From Rhizobiaceae bacterium (GTDB lineage: Bacteria > Pseudomonadota > Alphaproteobacteria > Rhizobiales > Rhizobiaceae), in assembly GCA_019635755.1 (NCBI GenBank), contig JAHBYW010000001.1, forward strand, positions 124,001 to 188,000: a DNA stretch of 64,000 bases. Reading direction: 5' to 3'. The first letter of the stretch is position 1. Each line of letters starts with the position of its first letter. The notes under the pieces are model-generated. The model saw nothing but the letters and a program-made list of their open reading frames with translations, did not search any database and was not told where the DNA came from. Below are positions 36,815 to 46,671 of the stretch, one piece after another. The translations under genes and the position numbers were made by a program.

Positions 36815-37426
36815 ATGAACAGGATTCGATCGGTCTGCGTCTACTGCGGTTCTTCACCGGGCAACGATCCCGCCTACCTGAAGGCCGGCATGACGCTTGG
36901 CCGGTCGATCGCGAACGCCGGCCTGACGCTGGTCTACGGCGGCGGGACGAAGGGCATCATGGGTGCGGTGTCGGACGCGGCGCTCAAGGCCGGCGGCGAC
37001 GTCACCGGCATCATCCCGCGCTTCCTGATGAATAAGGAGGCGACCGAGACGGCGCTCGGCCGGCTGGGCGAGCTCATCGTCACCGAGAACATGCATGAGC
37101 GCAAGCATGCGATGTTCGACCGCTCAGACGCCTTCGTGGCGCTGCCGGGCGGCATCGGCACGGTCGAAGAGATCGTCGAGGTGATGACCTGGGCGCAGCT
37201 CGGCCATCACCGCAAGCCGATGGTGTTCGCCAGCATAGGCGGATTCTGGAGCCCGATGATCGCGCTCATCGACCATATGCGCGGCGCCGGCTTCATCCAC
37301 ACCGGGCATCTGGTTCAGCCGCTGGTGGTCGAGGATCCCGACGCGGTCGTGCCGGCTATCCTGGCCGCCGCCTCCGCCGACGGCGCGCCGACCGAAGGCG
37401 TCGAGGCGGTCATCGAGAAGCTCTGA
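36815..37426 (+). CDS. LOG family protein (TIGR00730)
   Basis: 203 residues. Lysine-decarboxylase-like fold proteins of this family are cytokinin riboside 5'-monophosphate phosphoribohydrolases in plants and some bacteria. Motifs present: CVYCGSSPG at the start, YGGGTKGIMG near residue 40, the RKHAMFD motif near residue 97 and PGGIGTVEE near residue 113. The physiological substrate in bacteria is a nucleoside monophosphate; cytokinin activity here is inference. It is divergent from the LysM gene. Confidence 0.9.
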   Translation: MNRIRSVCVYCGSSPGNDPAYLKAGMTLGRSIANAGLTLVYGGGTKGIMGAVSDAALKAGGDVTGIIPRFLMNKEATETALGRLGELIVTENMHERKHAMFDRSDAFVALPGGIGTVEEIVEVMTWAQLGHHRKPMVFASIGGFWSPMIALIDHMRGAGFIHTGHLVQPLVVEDPDAVVPAILAAASADGAPTEGVEAVIEKL

Positions 37427-37427
37427 G

Positions 37428-38351
37428 CTACGCCGTGGCCGCGGACCTGGCGCGCATCTCGCTCAGCATCGACCAGGTGTAGATCACCAGCGCCGCCCAG
37501 ATCAGTGCGAAGGCGATCGCGCGCTCGGTGCTGAACGGCTCGCGGAAGATGAACACCGCGATCAGGAAGATGAAGGTCGGGCCGATATACTGCATGATGC
37601 CGATCGTCGAGAGCGTCAGCAGCTTGGCGCCGTTGGCGAAGAGCATCAGCGGCGCTGCCGTCACCGCGCCGCATCCCAGCAGCATCCACAGGTCCGCACT
37701 CGTCGTGGTCCCGAAATGGCCGGCACCGTTCCACTGCAGCCAGGCGATGTAGGCGAGCGCGATCGGGGTCAGCAGGAGCACTTCCAGGAAGAAGGCCTGG
37801 TTCGGGCCGATCGGAAGCGTCTTCTTGAACAGTCCGTAGAAGCCCCAGGTGACGCAGAGCCCGATCGACACCCAGGGCAGTCCGCCCGCTTCCCAGGTCA
37901 GCAGCAGTACCGCCAGGACCGCCAGGCAGAGCGCGGCGACCTGCGTGCGGTTCAGCCGCTCGCCCAGGATCACCGCGGCGAGGAAGATGCTGAACAGCGG
38001 ATTGATGTAGTAGCCGAGCGCCGTCTCCAGGGCACGGTCGACGGAGATCGCCCAGACATAGATGCCCCAGTTGACCGTGATGATCGACGCGGTCAGCGCC
38101 GCCATCGCGAGCGTGCGCGGCGAGCGCAGGGCGGCGCGCACGTCCGCCGTGCGGCCGAGCAGCAGGAGCACCACGCCGGCGATCGGCACCGACCAGATGA
38201 TGCGGTGCGCGACGACCTCGCTGGCGGGGATATGCGCCAGCGCCTTCATGTAGAGGGGCTGCACGCCCCACAGGAGATAGGCCGAAAGCGCGAACAGGAA
38301 GCCGCGCGTGGCGGGCTCCATGCCGGGCTTGTCGTCGGGGGCGGTACTCAT
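37428..38351 (-). CDS. rarD: RarD-type EamA transporter
   Basis: 307 residues with ten hydrophobic helices, of the DMT superfamily. It has the RarD subfamily pattern: LSAYLLWGVQPLYMKAL at the N-terminus, EVVAHRIIWS, NWGIYVWAI and GYYINPLFSIFLA. RarD is named for chloramphenicol sensitivity; the true substrate is unknown. GGGAGC precedes the ATG at 38351. It ends 1 bp after the stop of the convergent LOG gene. Confidence 0.87.
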   Translation of the reverse strand: MSTAPDDKPGMEPATRGFLFALSAYLLWGVQPLYMKALAHIPASEVVAHRIIWSVPIAGVVLLLLGRTADVRAALRSPRTLAMAALTASIITVNWGIYVWAISVDRALETALGYYINPLFSIFLAAVILGERLNRTQVAALCLAVLAVLLLTWEAGGLPWVSIGLCVTWGFYGLFKKTLPIGPNQAFFLEVLLLTPIALAYIAWLQWNGAGHFGTTTSADLWMLLGCGAVTAAPLMLFANGAKLLTLSTIGIMQYIGPTFIFLIAVFIFREPFSTERAIAFALIWAALVIYTWSMLSEMRARSAATA

Positions 38352-38435
38352 GGCGCTCCCATGCACCCCACCGGCCCGCGAAGCCATCCAAAACTTGTGA
38401 TGGTCCGATTGGTTTGGTTGATGTGGACCGTGTTC

Positions 38436-38590
38436 CCTCCCCCTCGAGGGGAGGGTGGCCAGCCGCAGGCTGGCCGGATGGGGTACTTGCGGCAGTGCAC
38501 CGACCTGCCTGTCGACGTTGCGGAACGAGGTGCCCTTCGTTCAAGGCCCCCCGGCCGCTTCGCGGCCACCCTTTCCCTTCAAGGGGGAGG
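38436..38590. repeat. paired palindromic repeat, copy A1
   Basis: Two inverted hairpin units about 40 bp each face one another: left CCCTCCCC...GGGGAGGG with GGCCAGCC/GGCTGGCC, right GGCCGC/GCGGCC with CCTTTCCC...GGGGGAGG. It lies 12 bp after the end of cimA. The same units, in mirrored order, form copy A2 just upstream of cimA. Confidence 0.85.
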
Positions 38591-38602
38591 ACCGAATGCG
38601 CC

Positions 38603-40219
38603 CTACTCCGCGGCCACCAGCCCCGCCAGCTGCCGGTTCTTCATCAGCTTGTAGACGATCGAATCCATCAGCGCCTGGAACGAGGCGTCGATGATGTTGT
38701 CGGACACGCCGACGGTCCACCACCGCGCGCCGCCGGCGTCGGTCGATTCGATCAGCACGCGCGTGATCGCCTCGGTGCCGCCGTTGAGGATACGCACCTT
38801 GTAGTCGACCAGTTCGAGGTCCTCGATCTCGGCCTGGAACGGTCCGAGGTCCTTGCGCAGCGCGATGTCCAGCGCGTTCACCGGTCCGTGGCCTTCAGCC
38901 ACCGACATCTTCTCCTCGCCGTCGACGGTCACCTTGACGATGGCTTCCGAGATCGTCCGCAGCCTGCCATTGGCATCGAAGCGCCGCTCCACCATGCAGC
39001 GGAACGAATCGACCCGGAAGAACTCCGGCACGGAACCCAGCTTGGTGCGCGCCAGCAGTTCGAAGCTCGCGTCCGCGCCCTCATAGGCATAGCCCAGCGC
39101 CTCGCGCTCCTTCACGATCGCGATGAGATCGTCCAGCCGGCGGTCGTCGCGCGGCACATCGATGCCGCGCCGCTTCAGCTCGGCGATGAAGTTCGCCTTG
39201 CCGCCCTGGTCCGACACCATGACCCGGCGGCGGTTGCCAACCGAATCCGGCGGCACATGCTCATAGGTCGCGGGCTCCTTGGCGAGCGCCGAGGCGTGGA
39301 TGCCGGCCTTGGTCGCGAAGGCGGACGCGCCGACATAGGGCGCCTGCGCTTCCGGCGCACGGTTCAGCAATTCGTCGAAATTGCGCGACAACCGCGCGAT
39401 GCCAGCCAGCGCGTCGGCCGAAATGCCGGTCTCGAACCGGTCTGCGAAGCGCTGCTTCAGCATCAGCGTCGGGATGATCGAGACGAGGTTGGCGTTGCCG
39501 CAGCGCTCGCCGATGCCGTTCAGCGTTCCCTGGATCTGTCGCGCGCCGGCTTCGACGGCAGCCAGCGAGTTCGCCACCGCCTGCCCCGTGTCGTCATGCG
39601 CATGAATGCCCAGATTGTCGCCCGGAATGCCGGCCGCGATCGCCGCCGCCACGATGTCGCGCACCTCCGAGGGCTGCGTGCCGCCATTGGTGTCGCAGAG
39701 CACCACCCAGCGGGCGCCGGCGTCGAACGCCGCCTTTGCGCAGGCCAGCGCATAGGCCGGGTTCGCCTTGTAGCCGTCGAAGAAATGTTCGCAGTCGACC
39801 ATGGGCTCTTTGCCCGCATTCCGCGCGGCCTCGACCGAGGCGCGGATGGCGTCGAGGTTCTCGTCGTTGGTGCAGCCGAGCGCCACGCGCACATGGTAGT
39901 CCCAGCTTTTCGCGACGAAACAGATCGCGTCCGACTTCGCCTGCACGAGCGCCGCGATGCCCGGATCGTTCGACGCCGAGACGCCGACGCGCTTGGTCAT
40001 GCCGAAGGCGACGAACTTCGAGGCATGCGTGCGTTTCTTCTCGAAGAACGCCGTGTCGGTCGGGTTGGCGCCCGGATAGCCGCCCTCGACATAGTCCATG
40101 CCGAACTCGTCCAGCATCCTGGCGATGGCGATCTTGTCCTCGACGGAAAAGTCGATGCCCGGCGTCTGCTGCCCGTCGCGCAGCGTCGTGTCGAACAGGT
40201 AGAGGCGGGATTTGGTCAT
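38603..40219 (-). CDS. cimA: CimA-type citramalate synthase
   Basis: 538 residues; aldolase-type acyltransferase of the HMG-CoA lyase/isopropylmalate synthase family, TIGR00977 (citramalate synthase), condensing acetyl-CoA with pyruvate in isoleucine synthesis. Motifs are LFDTTLRDGQQTPG at the N-terminus with the metal and catalytic residues, HAHDDTGQAVANSLAA near residue 230 and GNANL...; the C-terminal third is a LeuA dimerisation/allosteric-type domain. The start ATG at 40219 uses a GGGAGGGAA that belongs to repeat A2. Confidence 0.88.
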   Translation of the reverse strand: MTKSRLYLFDTTLRDGQQTPGIDFSVEDKIAIARMLDEFGMDYVEGGYPGANPTDTAFFEKKRTHASKFVAFGMTKRVGVSASNDPGIAALVQAKSDAICFVAKSWDYHVRVALGCTNDENLDAIRASVEAARNAGKEPMVDCEHFFDGYKANPAYALACAKAAFDAGARWVVLCDTNGGTQPSEVRDIVAAAIAAGIPGDNLGIHAHDDTGQAVANSLAAVEAGARQIQGTLNGIGERCGNANLVSIIPTLMLKQRFADRFETGISADALAGIARLSRNFDELLNRAPEAQAPYVGASAFATKAGIHASALAKEPATYEHVPPDSVGNRRRVMVSDQGGKANFIAELKRRGIDVPRDDRRLDDLIAIVKEREALGYAYEGADASFELLARTKLGSVPEFFRVDSFRCMVERRFDANGRLRTISEAIVKVTVDGEEKMSVAEGHGPVNALDIALRKDLGPFQAEIEDLELVDYKVRILNGGTEAITRVLIESTDAGGARWWTVGVSDNIIDASFQALMDSIVYKLMKNRQLAGLVAAE

Positions 40220-40229
40220 GGCGCGAGTT

Positions 40230-40373
40230 CCCTCCCCCTTGAGGGGAGGGTGGCCGCGAAGCGGCCGGGTGGGGTCGCCTCGGCAGGCCGCGCCACCAGG
40301 ATGCCCGTCAACCTTCCGCCCGTACGCCACCCGGCCAGCCTGCGGCTGGCCACCCTCCCCTCAAGGGGGAGGG
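40230..40373. repeat. paired palindromic repeat, copy A2
   Basis: Left unit CCCTCCCC...GGGGAGGG then GGCCGC/GCGGCC; right unit GGCCAGCC/GGCTGGCC then CCCTCCCC...GGGGGAGGG, in inverted orientation. The edge of the left unit supplies the purine-rich ribosome site of cimA. The unit order is the mirror of copy A1. Confidence 0.85.
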
Positions 40374-40391
40374 ACCGAACCCCGCCCGCCA

Positions 40392-41815
<1,424 letters not shown>

Positions 41816-41825
41816 CGCCCGATCC

Positions 41826-42332
41826 TCATCCCTTGCCCTCCGGTGGCCAGCGGTCCGTGTCGTTGTCGGGGTGCTGCTGGCTGGTCCGCCTGATCTCGGC
41901 CGCCAGCGGGATGAAGTCGCCCGACTCGGTCGGCCCCTCGTCCGGCACGTCCACGAGGTCGTGGAACCACGGAACGCGGCTCTCGATGCCGTCCTGGGTC
42001 ACCGGTTTCAGCCGTTCGGGGTGATCGAACGCGCCGATCGTCAGCGTGACGTTGGCACTGCCCTCCCGCTCATAGGTGAGCGGTGTGCCGCAGCGGGCGC
42101 AGAAGCCGCGCGTCACCGGCCCGGAACTGCGGAATGACGCCGGCCGGCCACGCGTCCACGTCACCGCATCGCGCGGCGCGCCCACCAGCGCGGCGAAGAA
42201 ATTCCCCACCGCCTTCTGGCACATGCGGCAATGGCAGATATGTGCGTTGTCGTGCAGCCGCTCGGCGCGAAAGCGCACCGCGCCGCACTGGCAGCCGCCG
42301 GTCCACGCGCCCTCGCGCGCTGCTTCGCTCAT
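41826..42332 (-). CDS. GFA-family protein, copy 2
   Basis: 168 residues with the same zinc motifs (GGCQCGAVRF, CHCRMC, GFCARCGTPLTYE). The longest frame extends into copy 3, but the ATG at 42332 is right: its upstream GAGGATCGGGCG is identical to that of copy 1. The C-terminal tail QHPDNDTDRWPPE is shared with the other copies. Confidence 0.88.
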   Translation of the reverse strand: MSEAAREGAWTGGCQCGAVRFRAERLHDNAHICHCRMCQKAVGNFFAALVGAPRDAVTWTRGRPASFRSSGPVTRGFCARCGTPLTYEREGSANVTLTIGAFDHPERLKPVTQDGIESRVPWFHDLVDVPDEGPTESGDFIPLAAEIRRTSQQHPDNDTDRWPPEGKG

Positions 42333-42342
42333 CGCCCGATCC

Positions 42343-42834
42343 TCATTCCCCGGGCTCCGGCGGCCAGCGGTCGGTGTCGTGGTCCGGGTGCTGGTAGGTC
42401 TCCAGCGTCGCCAGGAACGGCGCGTCGGTGATGTCGGCCATCGTGTCCTCGCCCGGCAACGACGGGACGTCGTCGACATAGGGCAGCTTGGCCTCCGTGC
42501 CCCATTGGATCGTCGGCGCGATCTCCTCCGGCTCGTCGAAGGTGGCGATGGCGAGCGCGATGCCGTCCGGTGCCTCGTAGGTCAGCGGCGTGCCGCAGTC
42601 GCCGCAGAAGCCGCGCCAGGCATGGTTAGACGACTGGAAGCGCTTGCGCGCGCCCCTGGTCCACTCGAGCTTGGCGCCGCGCACCGACACCAGCGGCAGG
42701 TAGAAATTGCCGCTCGCCTTCTGGCACATGCGGCAATGGCAGACGGATGCGTCGCCCAGCGCGCCCTCCACGCGGAAGCGCACCGCGCCGCACTGGCACC
42801 CGCCGGAATATTTCGGGCGGTTGTCGAGGCTCAT
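42343..42834 (-). CDS. GFA-family protein, copy 3
   Basis: 163 residues; GGCQCGAVRFRVEG near the start, CHCRMCQKASGN, and GFCGDCGTPLTYE. The first gene of the GFA triplet; a different leader from copies 1 and 2. A palindromic repeat element (B1) lies 52 bp upstream. Confidence 0.88.
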   Translation of the reverse strand: MSLDNRPKYSGGCQCGAVRFRVEGALGDASVCHCRMCQKASGNFYLPLVSVRGAKLEWTRGARKRFQSSNHAWRGFCGDCGTPLTYEAPDGIALAIATFDEPEEIAPTIQWGTEAKLPYVDDVPSLPGEDTMADITDAPFLATLETYQHPDHDTDRWPPEPGE

Positions 42835-42886
42835 CGCGAACGCCTTTTTGCACGCTGCGCGGCGCTTGCGGTCGGTGCTCTACGTT

Positions 42887-43042
42887 GCCCCCCTCTGTCC
42901 TGCCGGACATCTCCCCCACACGGCGGGAGATGGGCCGGCCGCGCAGACTTTACCAATCGCCGACGGCGCAAGTTGAGCGTGATCGCCGATGCCGCCGATC
43001 TCCCCCCGAGTGGGGGAGATGTCCGGCAGGACAGAGGGGGGC
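42887..43042. repeat. long inverted-repeat element B1
   Basis: A 156-bp element bounded by perfect 33-bp inverted arms (42887-42919 and 43010-43042), beginning GCCCCCCTCTGTCCTGCCGG. The centre carries no gene. The arms and some flanking bases (TGTCCCGCCAACCT) recur in B2. It lies just beyond the stop of the VOC gene. Confidence 0.9.
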
Positions 43043-43080
43043 GCTGTCCCGCCAACCTGTTCGTCGGAGAGATGAAGAGC

Positions 43081-43464
43081 CTACTCCGCCGCATGACACA
43101 CAGCCTCGACATTGTTGCCGTCGGGGTCGAGCACGAAGGCGCCGTAATAGTCCGGGTGGTAGTGCGGCCTCAGCCCCGGCGCGCCATTGTCACGACCGCC
43201 ATGGGCCATCGCGGCCTTGTAGAACGCGTCCACCTCTGACCGCGTCCCCACAGCGAACGCGTAATGCCGTCCCGGCCCCTGCTCGCCCGCGCCGCTCAGC
43301 CAGAAGTCCGGCTTCTGCCGGCCGTAGCCGCCGACCTTGACGCCGCCGGTGTGTTCCTCCGGGATCATCATCATCAGCTTCGCGCCGATGGCGCCCATCG
43401 CCGCGTCGTAGAATGTCTTCGACGCCTCCCAGTCGGAGACGTTGATGCCGACATGATCGATCAT
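43081..43464 (-). CDS. VOC-family (glyoxalase-like) protein
   Basis: 127 residues, one vicinal-oxygen-chelate domain: IDHVGINVSDWEASKTFY at the N-terminus (first metal His), HYAFAV near the middle, and YGAFVLDPDGNNVEAV at the C-terminus with the family glutamate. Substrate unknown. It overlaps the upstream DUF559 gene by 4 bp (ATGA). Confidence 0.86.
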   Translation of the reverse strand: MIDHVGINVSDWEASKTFYDAAMGAIGAKLMMMIPEEHTGGVKVGGYGRQKPDFWLSGAGEQGPGRHYAFAVGTRSEVDAFYKAAMAHGGRDNGAPGLRPHYHPDYYGAFVLDPDGNNVEAVCHAAE

Positions 43465-43886
43465 GGATGAGCCTCCTGTTGTGCTGCCGTCGCGATCTTC
43501 GCCGCCTGCGCGCGGGCGTCCGCCCCGGTCAGTCCCGCCACCGTCAGGATGTGCAGGCAGACAGTGTCGATGTCGCGCAGCACATCGTCGTTCCAGAAGC
43601 GCAGGACGGTCCAGCCGTCTTGTTCAAGACGCTTCGTCCTTTCAGCATCTTTGACGCCGGTCTCCTCCTCGCCATGCTGCGAGCCGTCGATCTCCACGAT
43701 CAGCTTCTTCAACGGGCACGCGAAGTCCACGATATAGCTTGCAATCGGCAACTGCCGCCTGAACGAAAGCCCCATCAGGCGATGCGCCCGTATCGCGTTC
43801 CAGAGCTTCAGTTCCGCGTCGGTCATGACACGACGCATTGACCTGGCGTTCGACCGGTTGCGAGGTGGGAGCGGAGTGTGCGGCAT
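43461..43886 (-). CDS. DUF559 domain protein (Vsr-like endonuclease fold)
   Basis: 141 residues. The DUF559 pattern is present: LWNAIRAHRLMGLSFRRQLPIASYIVDFACPLKKLIVEIDGSQHGEE, with the acidic residues of a restriction-endonuclease-like fold (DFAC, EIDGSQH). Such proteins are relatives of very-short-patch repair nucleases but are mostly unstudied. It is the first gene of a two-gene unit with the VOC gene, bracketed by repeats B1 and B2. Confidence 0.82.
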   Translation of the reverse strand: MPHTPLPPRNRSNARSMRRVMTDAELKLWNAIRAHRLMGLSFRRQLPIASYIVDFACPLKKLIVEIDGSQHGEEETGVKDAERTKRLEQDGWTVLRFWNDDVLRDIDTVCLHILTVAGLTGADARAQAAKIATAAQQEAHP

Positions 43887-43938
43887 GGTCAGGCGCGCCC
43901 GCCTCTGATTTCCGCGAGGGCGGTCAGTGCTTCACGTT

Positions 43939-44094
43939 GCCCCCCTCCGTCCTGCCGGACATCTCCCCCACACGGGGGGAGATCGGCCGGCCGCATTGCT
44001 TTCGCCAATCGCAAACGTCGCAAGCCGAGCGCATCGCGGGACGCTGCCGATCTCCCCCCGTGTGGGGGAGATGTCCGGCAGGACAGAGGGGGGC
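43939..44094. repeat. long inverted-repeat element B2
   Basis: A 156-bp element of the same family as B1, with arms 43939-43973 and 44060-44094 (one mismatch) and an inner second inverted pair (CACACGGGGGGAGATCGG and its complement) that lengthens the stem to about 55 bp. It lies upstream of the DUF559 gene and 30 bp beyond the end of cysS. Confidence 0.9.
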
Positions 44095-44124
44095 GCTGTC
44101 CCGCCAACCTCTCAGCAGGCATCC

Positions 44125-45642
44125 TCACCGCTTCACCTCCCAATTCGTCACGCGCTCGCCGGTGACCGGGTCCTTGCCGTCCTTCAGCTGGATGCCCTGA
44201 GCCAGCAGCTCGTCGCGGATGCGGTCGGCTTCCTTCCAGTTCTTGTCACGGATGAAGGCGAGGCGGGCATTGACGTTGTTGGCTATCGCAGCGTCTTCAT
44301 CAGGGGACGTGCCAAATCCCTTCATCCTATTGAAAAGGTCATCGAATCCCAGAGCTCGTAACGCTGCAGTGAGGTCGCGCGCCGCCGCACTGTCATTGCG
44401 GTCTGAGGCGTCTGCCAAGCGATATGTACGATGCATCCATGCTAACAGTTCCGAGGTGTTCAAGTCGTCAGTCAACGCAGCAACTGCACCCTCTGGCATC
44501 GGCGCGTCATTCATTGGCTGCCAAACGCGAGCCCATGACCTCAGTGTCTTCTCCGCCTCAACTAGTTTGTCGACAGTGAAATCAATCGGCTGCCGATAAT
44601 GCGTCATCAGCATCGCCAGCCGCAGCACCTCGCCCGGCCATTTCCGCCCCCCGAACCTATCCGTCTCCAGCAGTTCGGCGATTGTGAAAAAGTTACCAAG
44701 GCTCTTGGACATCTTCTGTCCCTCGACCTGCAGGAAGCCGTTGTGCATCCAGACATTGGCCATGGTCTCAGTGCCGTGGGCGCAGCGCGACTGGGCGATC
44801 TCGTTCTCGTGGTGCGGGAAGATCAGGTCCAGCCCGCCGCCATGGATGTCGAACTCCTTGCCGAGGAACGCCTCCGACATGGCAGAGCACTCGATGTGCC
44901 AGCCGGGCCGGCCGCGGATGTCGAGATGCGCCGCACCGACATGGAAATGCCCCGCCCATCCCGGCTCCTCGGCCGAGCTTTCCTTCCACAGCACGAAGTC
45001 GGCCGGGTTCTTCTTGTGCGCCTCGACCTCGACGCGCGCGCCGGCCTGCTGCTCGTCCAGATTGCGTCTCGAAAGCTGGCCGTAGTCCGGCATCGACGCG
45101 GTGTCGAACAGGATCTCGCGCCCCTCCCGGCCCGTCGCGGCATAGGCGTGACCCTTGTCCAGCAGCGACTGGATCAGCGTCACCATGTCCGAGGTCTTGC
45201 CCGGCTCCGGCAGCACGAATTCGGTGGCGCGCGGCTGATGCGTCGGTTCGAGGCAACCCAGCGCCGCGACGTCCTTCCGGTACTGGTTCGCCGTCGTCTC
45301 TGTGACCTTGCGGATCGCCGCGTTGAGCGTCAGCGTCCCCGCCGCGATCTCGCCGCCGAAATCGCGCAGCGCCCGCGCGTTGATCTTGTCGTCGACGTCG
45401 GTGATGTTGCGGACATAGGTGACATGGTCGGCGCCGTAGAGATGCCGCAGCAGGCGGAACAGCACGTCGAACACGATTGCCGGCCGCGCATTGCCGATAT
45501 GGGCGAAGTCGTAGACCGTCGGCCCGCAGACATACATGCGCACGTTCGACGCATCGATCGGGACAAAATCCTCCTTCGTCCGCGTCAGCGTGTTGTAGAG
45601 CCGCAGTCCCGTTCCCGAGCCCGTACCCGTGGTCGCCATCAA
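44125..45642 (-). CDS. cysS: CysS, cysteinyl-tRNA synthetase
   Basis: 505 residues. Class I synthetase: [15 protein letters not shown] with the HIGH-type motif near residue 42, zinc ligands in CGPTVYD, near [10 protein letters not shown] and in the HHENEIAQS region, and KMSKS in [13 protein letters not shown] near residue 313. The C-terminal third is the DALR/anticodon-binding part. Bases about 44281-44600 (residues around 350-455) have lower GC than the rest. SD AGGGGAG precedes the ATG; two adjacent Met codons make the start ambiguous by one residue. Confidence 0.94.
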   Translation of the reverse strand: MMATTGTGSGTGLRLYNTLTRTKEDFVPIDASNVRMYVCGPTVYDFAHIGNARPAIVFDVLFRLLRHLYGADHVTYVRNITDVDDKINARALRDFGGEIAAGTLTLNAAIRKVTETTANQYRKDVAALGCLEPTHQPRATEFVLPEPGKTSDMVTLIQSLLDKGHAYAATGREGREILFDTASMPDYGQLSRRNLDEQQAGARVEVEAHKKNPADFVLWKESSAEEPGWAGHFHVGAAHLDIRGRPGWHIECSAMSEAFLGKEFDIHGGGLDLIFPHHENEIAQSRCAHGTETMANVWMHNGFLQVEGQKMSKSLGNFFTIAELLETDRFGGRKWPGEVLRLAMLMTHYRQPIDFTVDKLVEAEKTLRSWARVWQPMNDAPMPEGAVAALTDDLNTSELLAWMHRTYRLADASDRNDSAAARDLTAALRALGFDDLFNRMKGFGTSPDEDAAIANNVNARLAFIRDKNWKEADRIRDELLAQGIQLKDGKDPVTGERVTNWEVKR

Positions 45643-46050
45643 AACTCCCCTGGCCGGCTGGCCTGGGCGTTTCTTTCTGTCTGTCGAGAGAAGGTGAAAA
45701 CGTCCGGACCAGCGCGTGCGCTAGCCGATAATGCAGATGCCGATGATCGCGATCGACGTTTTCATGGGCAGGCTTATCGCTTTTCGCAGGTGTTGCAGTC
45801 AAGCACCATGTTGGAACCGAATGGCGTCCGCCCGTCACGGCACCGGGCGGTTACACGCCGTCGCTATAGCGGCAGCTGATGACGCAATCCCTTGCGCCGC
45901 AAGCTCCGGGCAGGGATAGAGGTCGATCGTAATGTCTATACATAGGCCGCAGATTCGATCGTCGAGACGTGGCCTGCGTCACGATTTCGTCCAAATCGGC
46001 CACCATCTGCGCATCACATACGAAGCATGACACGCCCAGGGGAACAGAAA
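45643..46050. other. cysS upstream gap
   Basis: 408 bp. Apart from the cysS leader and promoter I see no gene here; short frames lack ribosome sites. No tRNA cloverleaf was seen. Confidence 0.4.
45774..45803 (-). promoter_or_regulatory. candidate housekeeping promoter of cysS
   Basis: On the minus strand a perfect CTTGAC (45803-45798) is followed after 18 bp by CGATAA (45779-45774). Transcription would start near 45767, leaving a leader of about 125 nt before cysS. Confidence 0.5.
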
Positions 46051-46197
46051 ATGCCCGCGACCAAGAGCGAAGCCGAAGCCAAGACGCCGGCTGCTCTCGC
46101 CCAGCACTACCGAGCCATCGGCCCCGCGGCCATCGTCGCGGCCCTGCTCGCCGTGAAGAAGCGCAAGCCGCTCGCCACCGCGCCCAAGGCCGCCTGA
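46051..46197 (+). CDS. small hypothetical protein
   Basis: 48 residues, too short for the usual length cut-off. It reads MPATKSEAEAKTPAALAQ at the start, then a hydrophobic stretch (IGPAAIVAALLAV, about 23-35) and a basic, Lys-rich end (KKRKPL). AGGGGA lies eight bases upstream of the ATG, and the codons are GC-rich at the third position like those of the neighbours. A single short helix suggests a small membrane-associated protein; function unknown. Confidence 0.6.
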   Translation: MPATKSEAEAKTPAALAQHYRAIGPAAIVAALLAVKKRKPLATAPKAA

Positions 46198-46286
46198 GCC
46201 ATCGCGCCGCCCGGCGGCGCGTCGACAGGAACATTCGTCATCGATGCGACGCCGCCCGCACGCGGGCGGCTGGTTCGCGCGCGCCG

Positions 46287-46613
46287 TCAGCCGTTCAGGC
46301 GGACGCGGCCGCTGACGAAGTCCCAGATCGCGCGGCGGATCTCCGGATCCTTCAGCTTGTCGACCGGCAGGTAGAAGACGAGGTCCGTCCCCTTCGCCAG
46401 CGTGATGACGCCGCCGCGCTCCTCGACCCGGTCAAACGCCGACCACAGGAAGCGCTCGAAATCGCCGTTGGAGATGGCGACGAGCGCCTTTTCGTCAAAG
46501 GCGAAGGTCTTGCGGCCCGGCGCCACGTCCGGATGGATCGCGGCCGCGGCGGCGATACCGCGAATGGCGTCGCCGTCCGCCGCCGTCAGTTCGACGGAGA
46601 ATTCCTTGATCAT
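46287..46613 (-). CDS. hypothetical protein
   Basis: 108 residues, not recognised. The sequence mixes Ala-rich helical stretches (DAIRGIAAAAAIHPDVAPG) with beta-like segments (GVITLAKGTDLVFYLPV) and has a short conserved-looking core (DFERFLWSAFDRVEERGG). GC-rich third positions and a possible ribosome site support coding. No partner is obvious; SRAP lies 58 bp downstream on the same strand. Confidence 0.6.
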   Translation of the reverse strand: MIKEFSVELTAADGDAIRGIAAAAAIHPDVAPGRKTFAFDEKALVAISNGDFERFLWSAFDRVEERGGVITLAKGTDLVFYLPVDKLKDPEIRRAIWDFVSGRVRLNG

Positions 46614-46671
46614 CGCTGGCCCCCAAGCCCCTGGCCCCCAAAAGCCGCGCTGACGCTAGCGCCGCGCCCCC

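Noticed and set aside
42887-44094. insertion sequence
   Set aside because: No transposase frame lies between the arms or nearby; the elements are only palindromic repeats.
45731-45919. 62-codon + strand ORF in the cysS upstream gap
   Set aside because: No ribosome site and it runs over the predicted cysS promoter.
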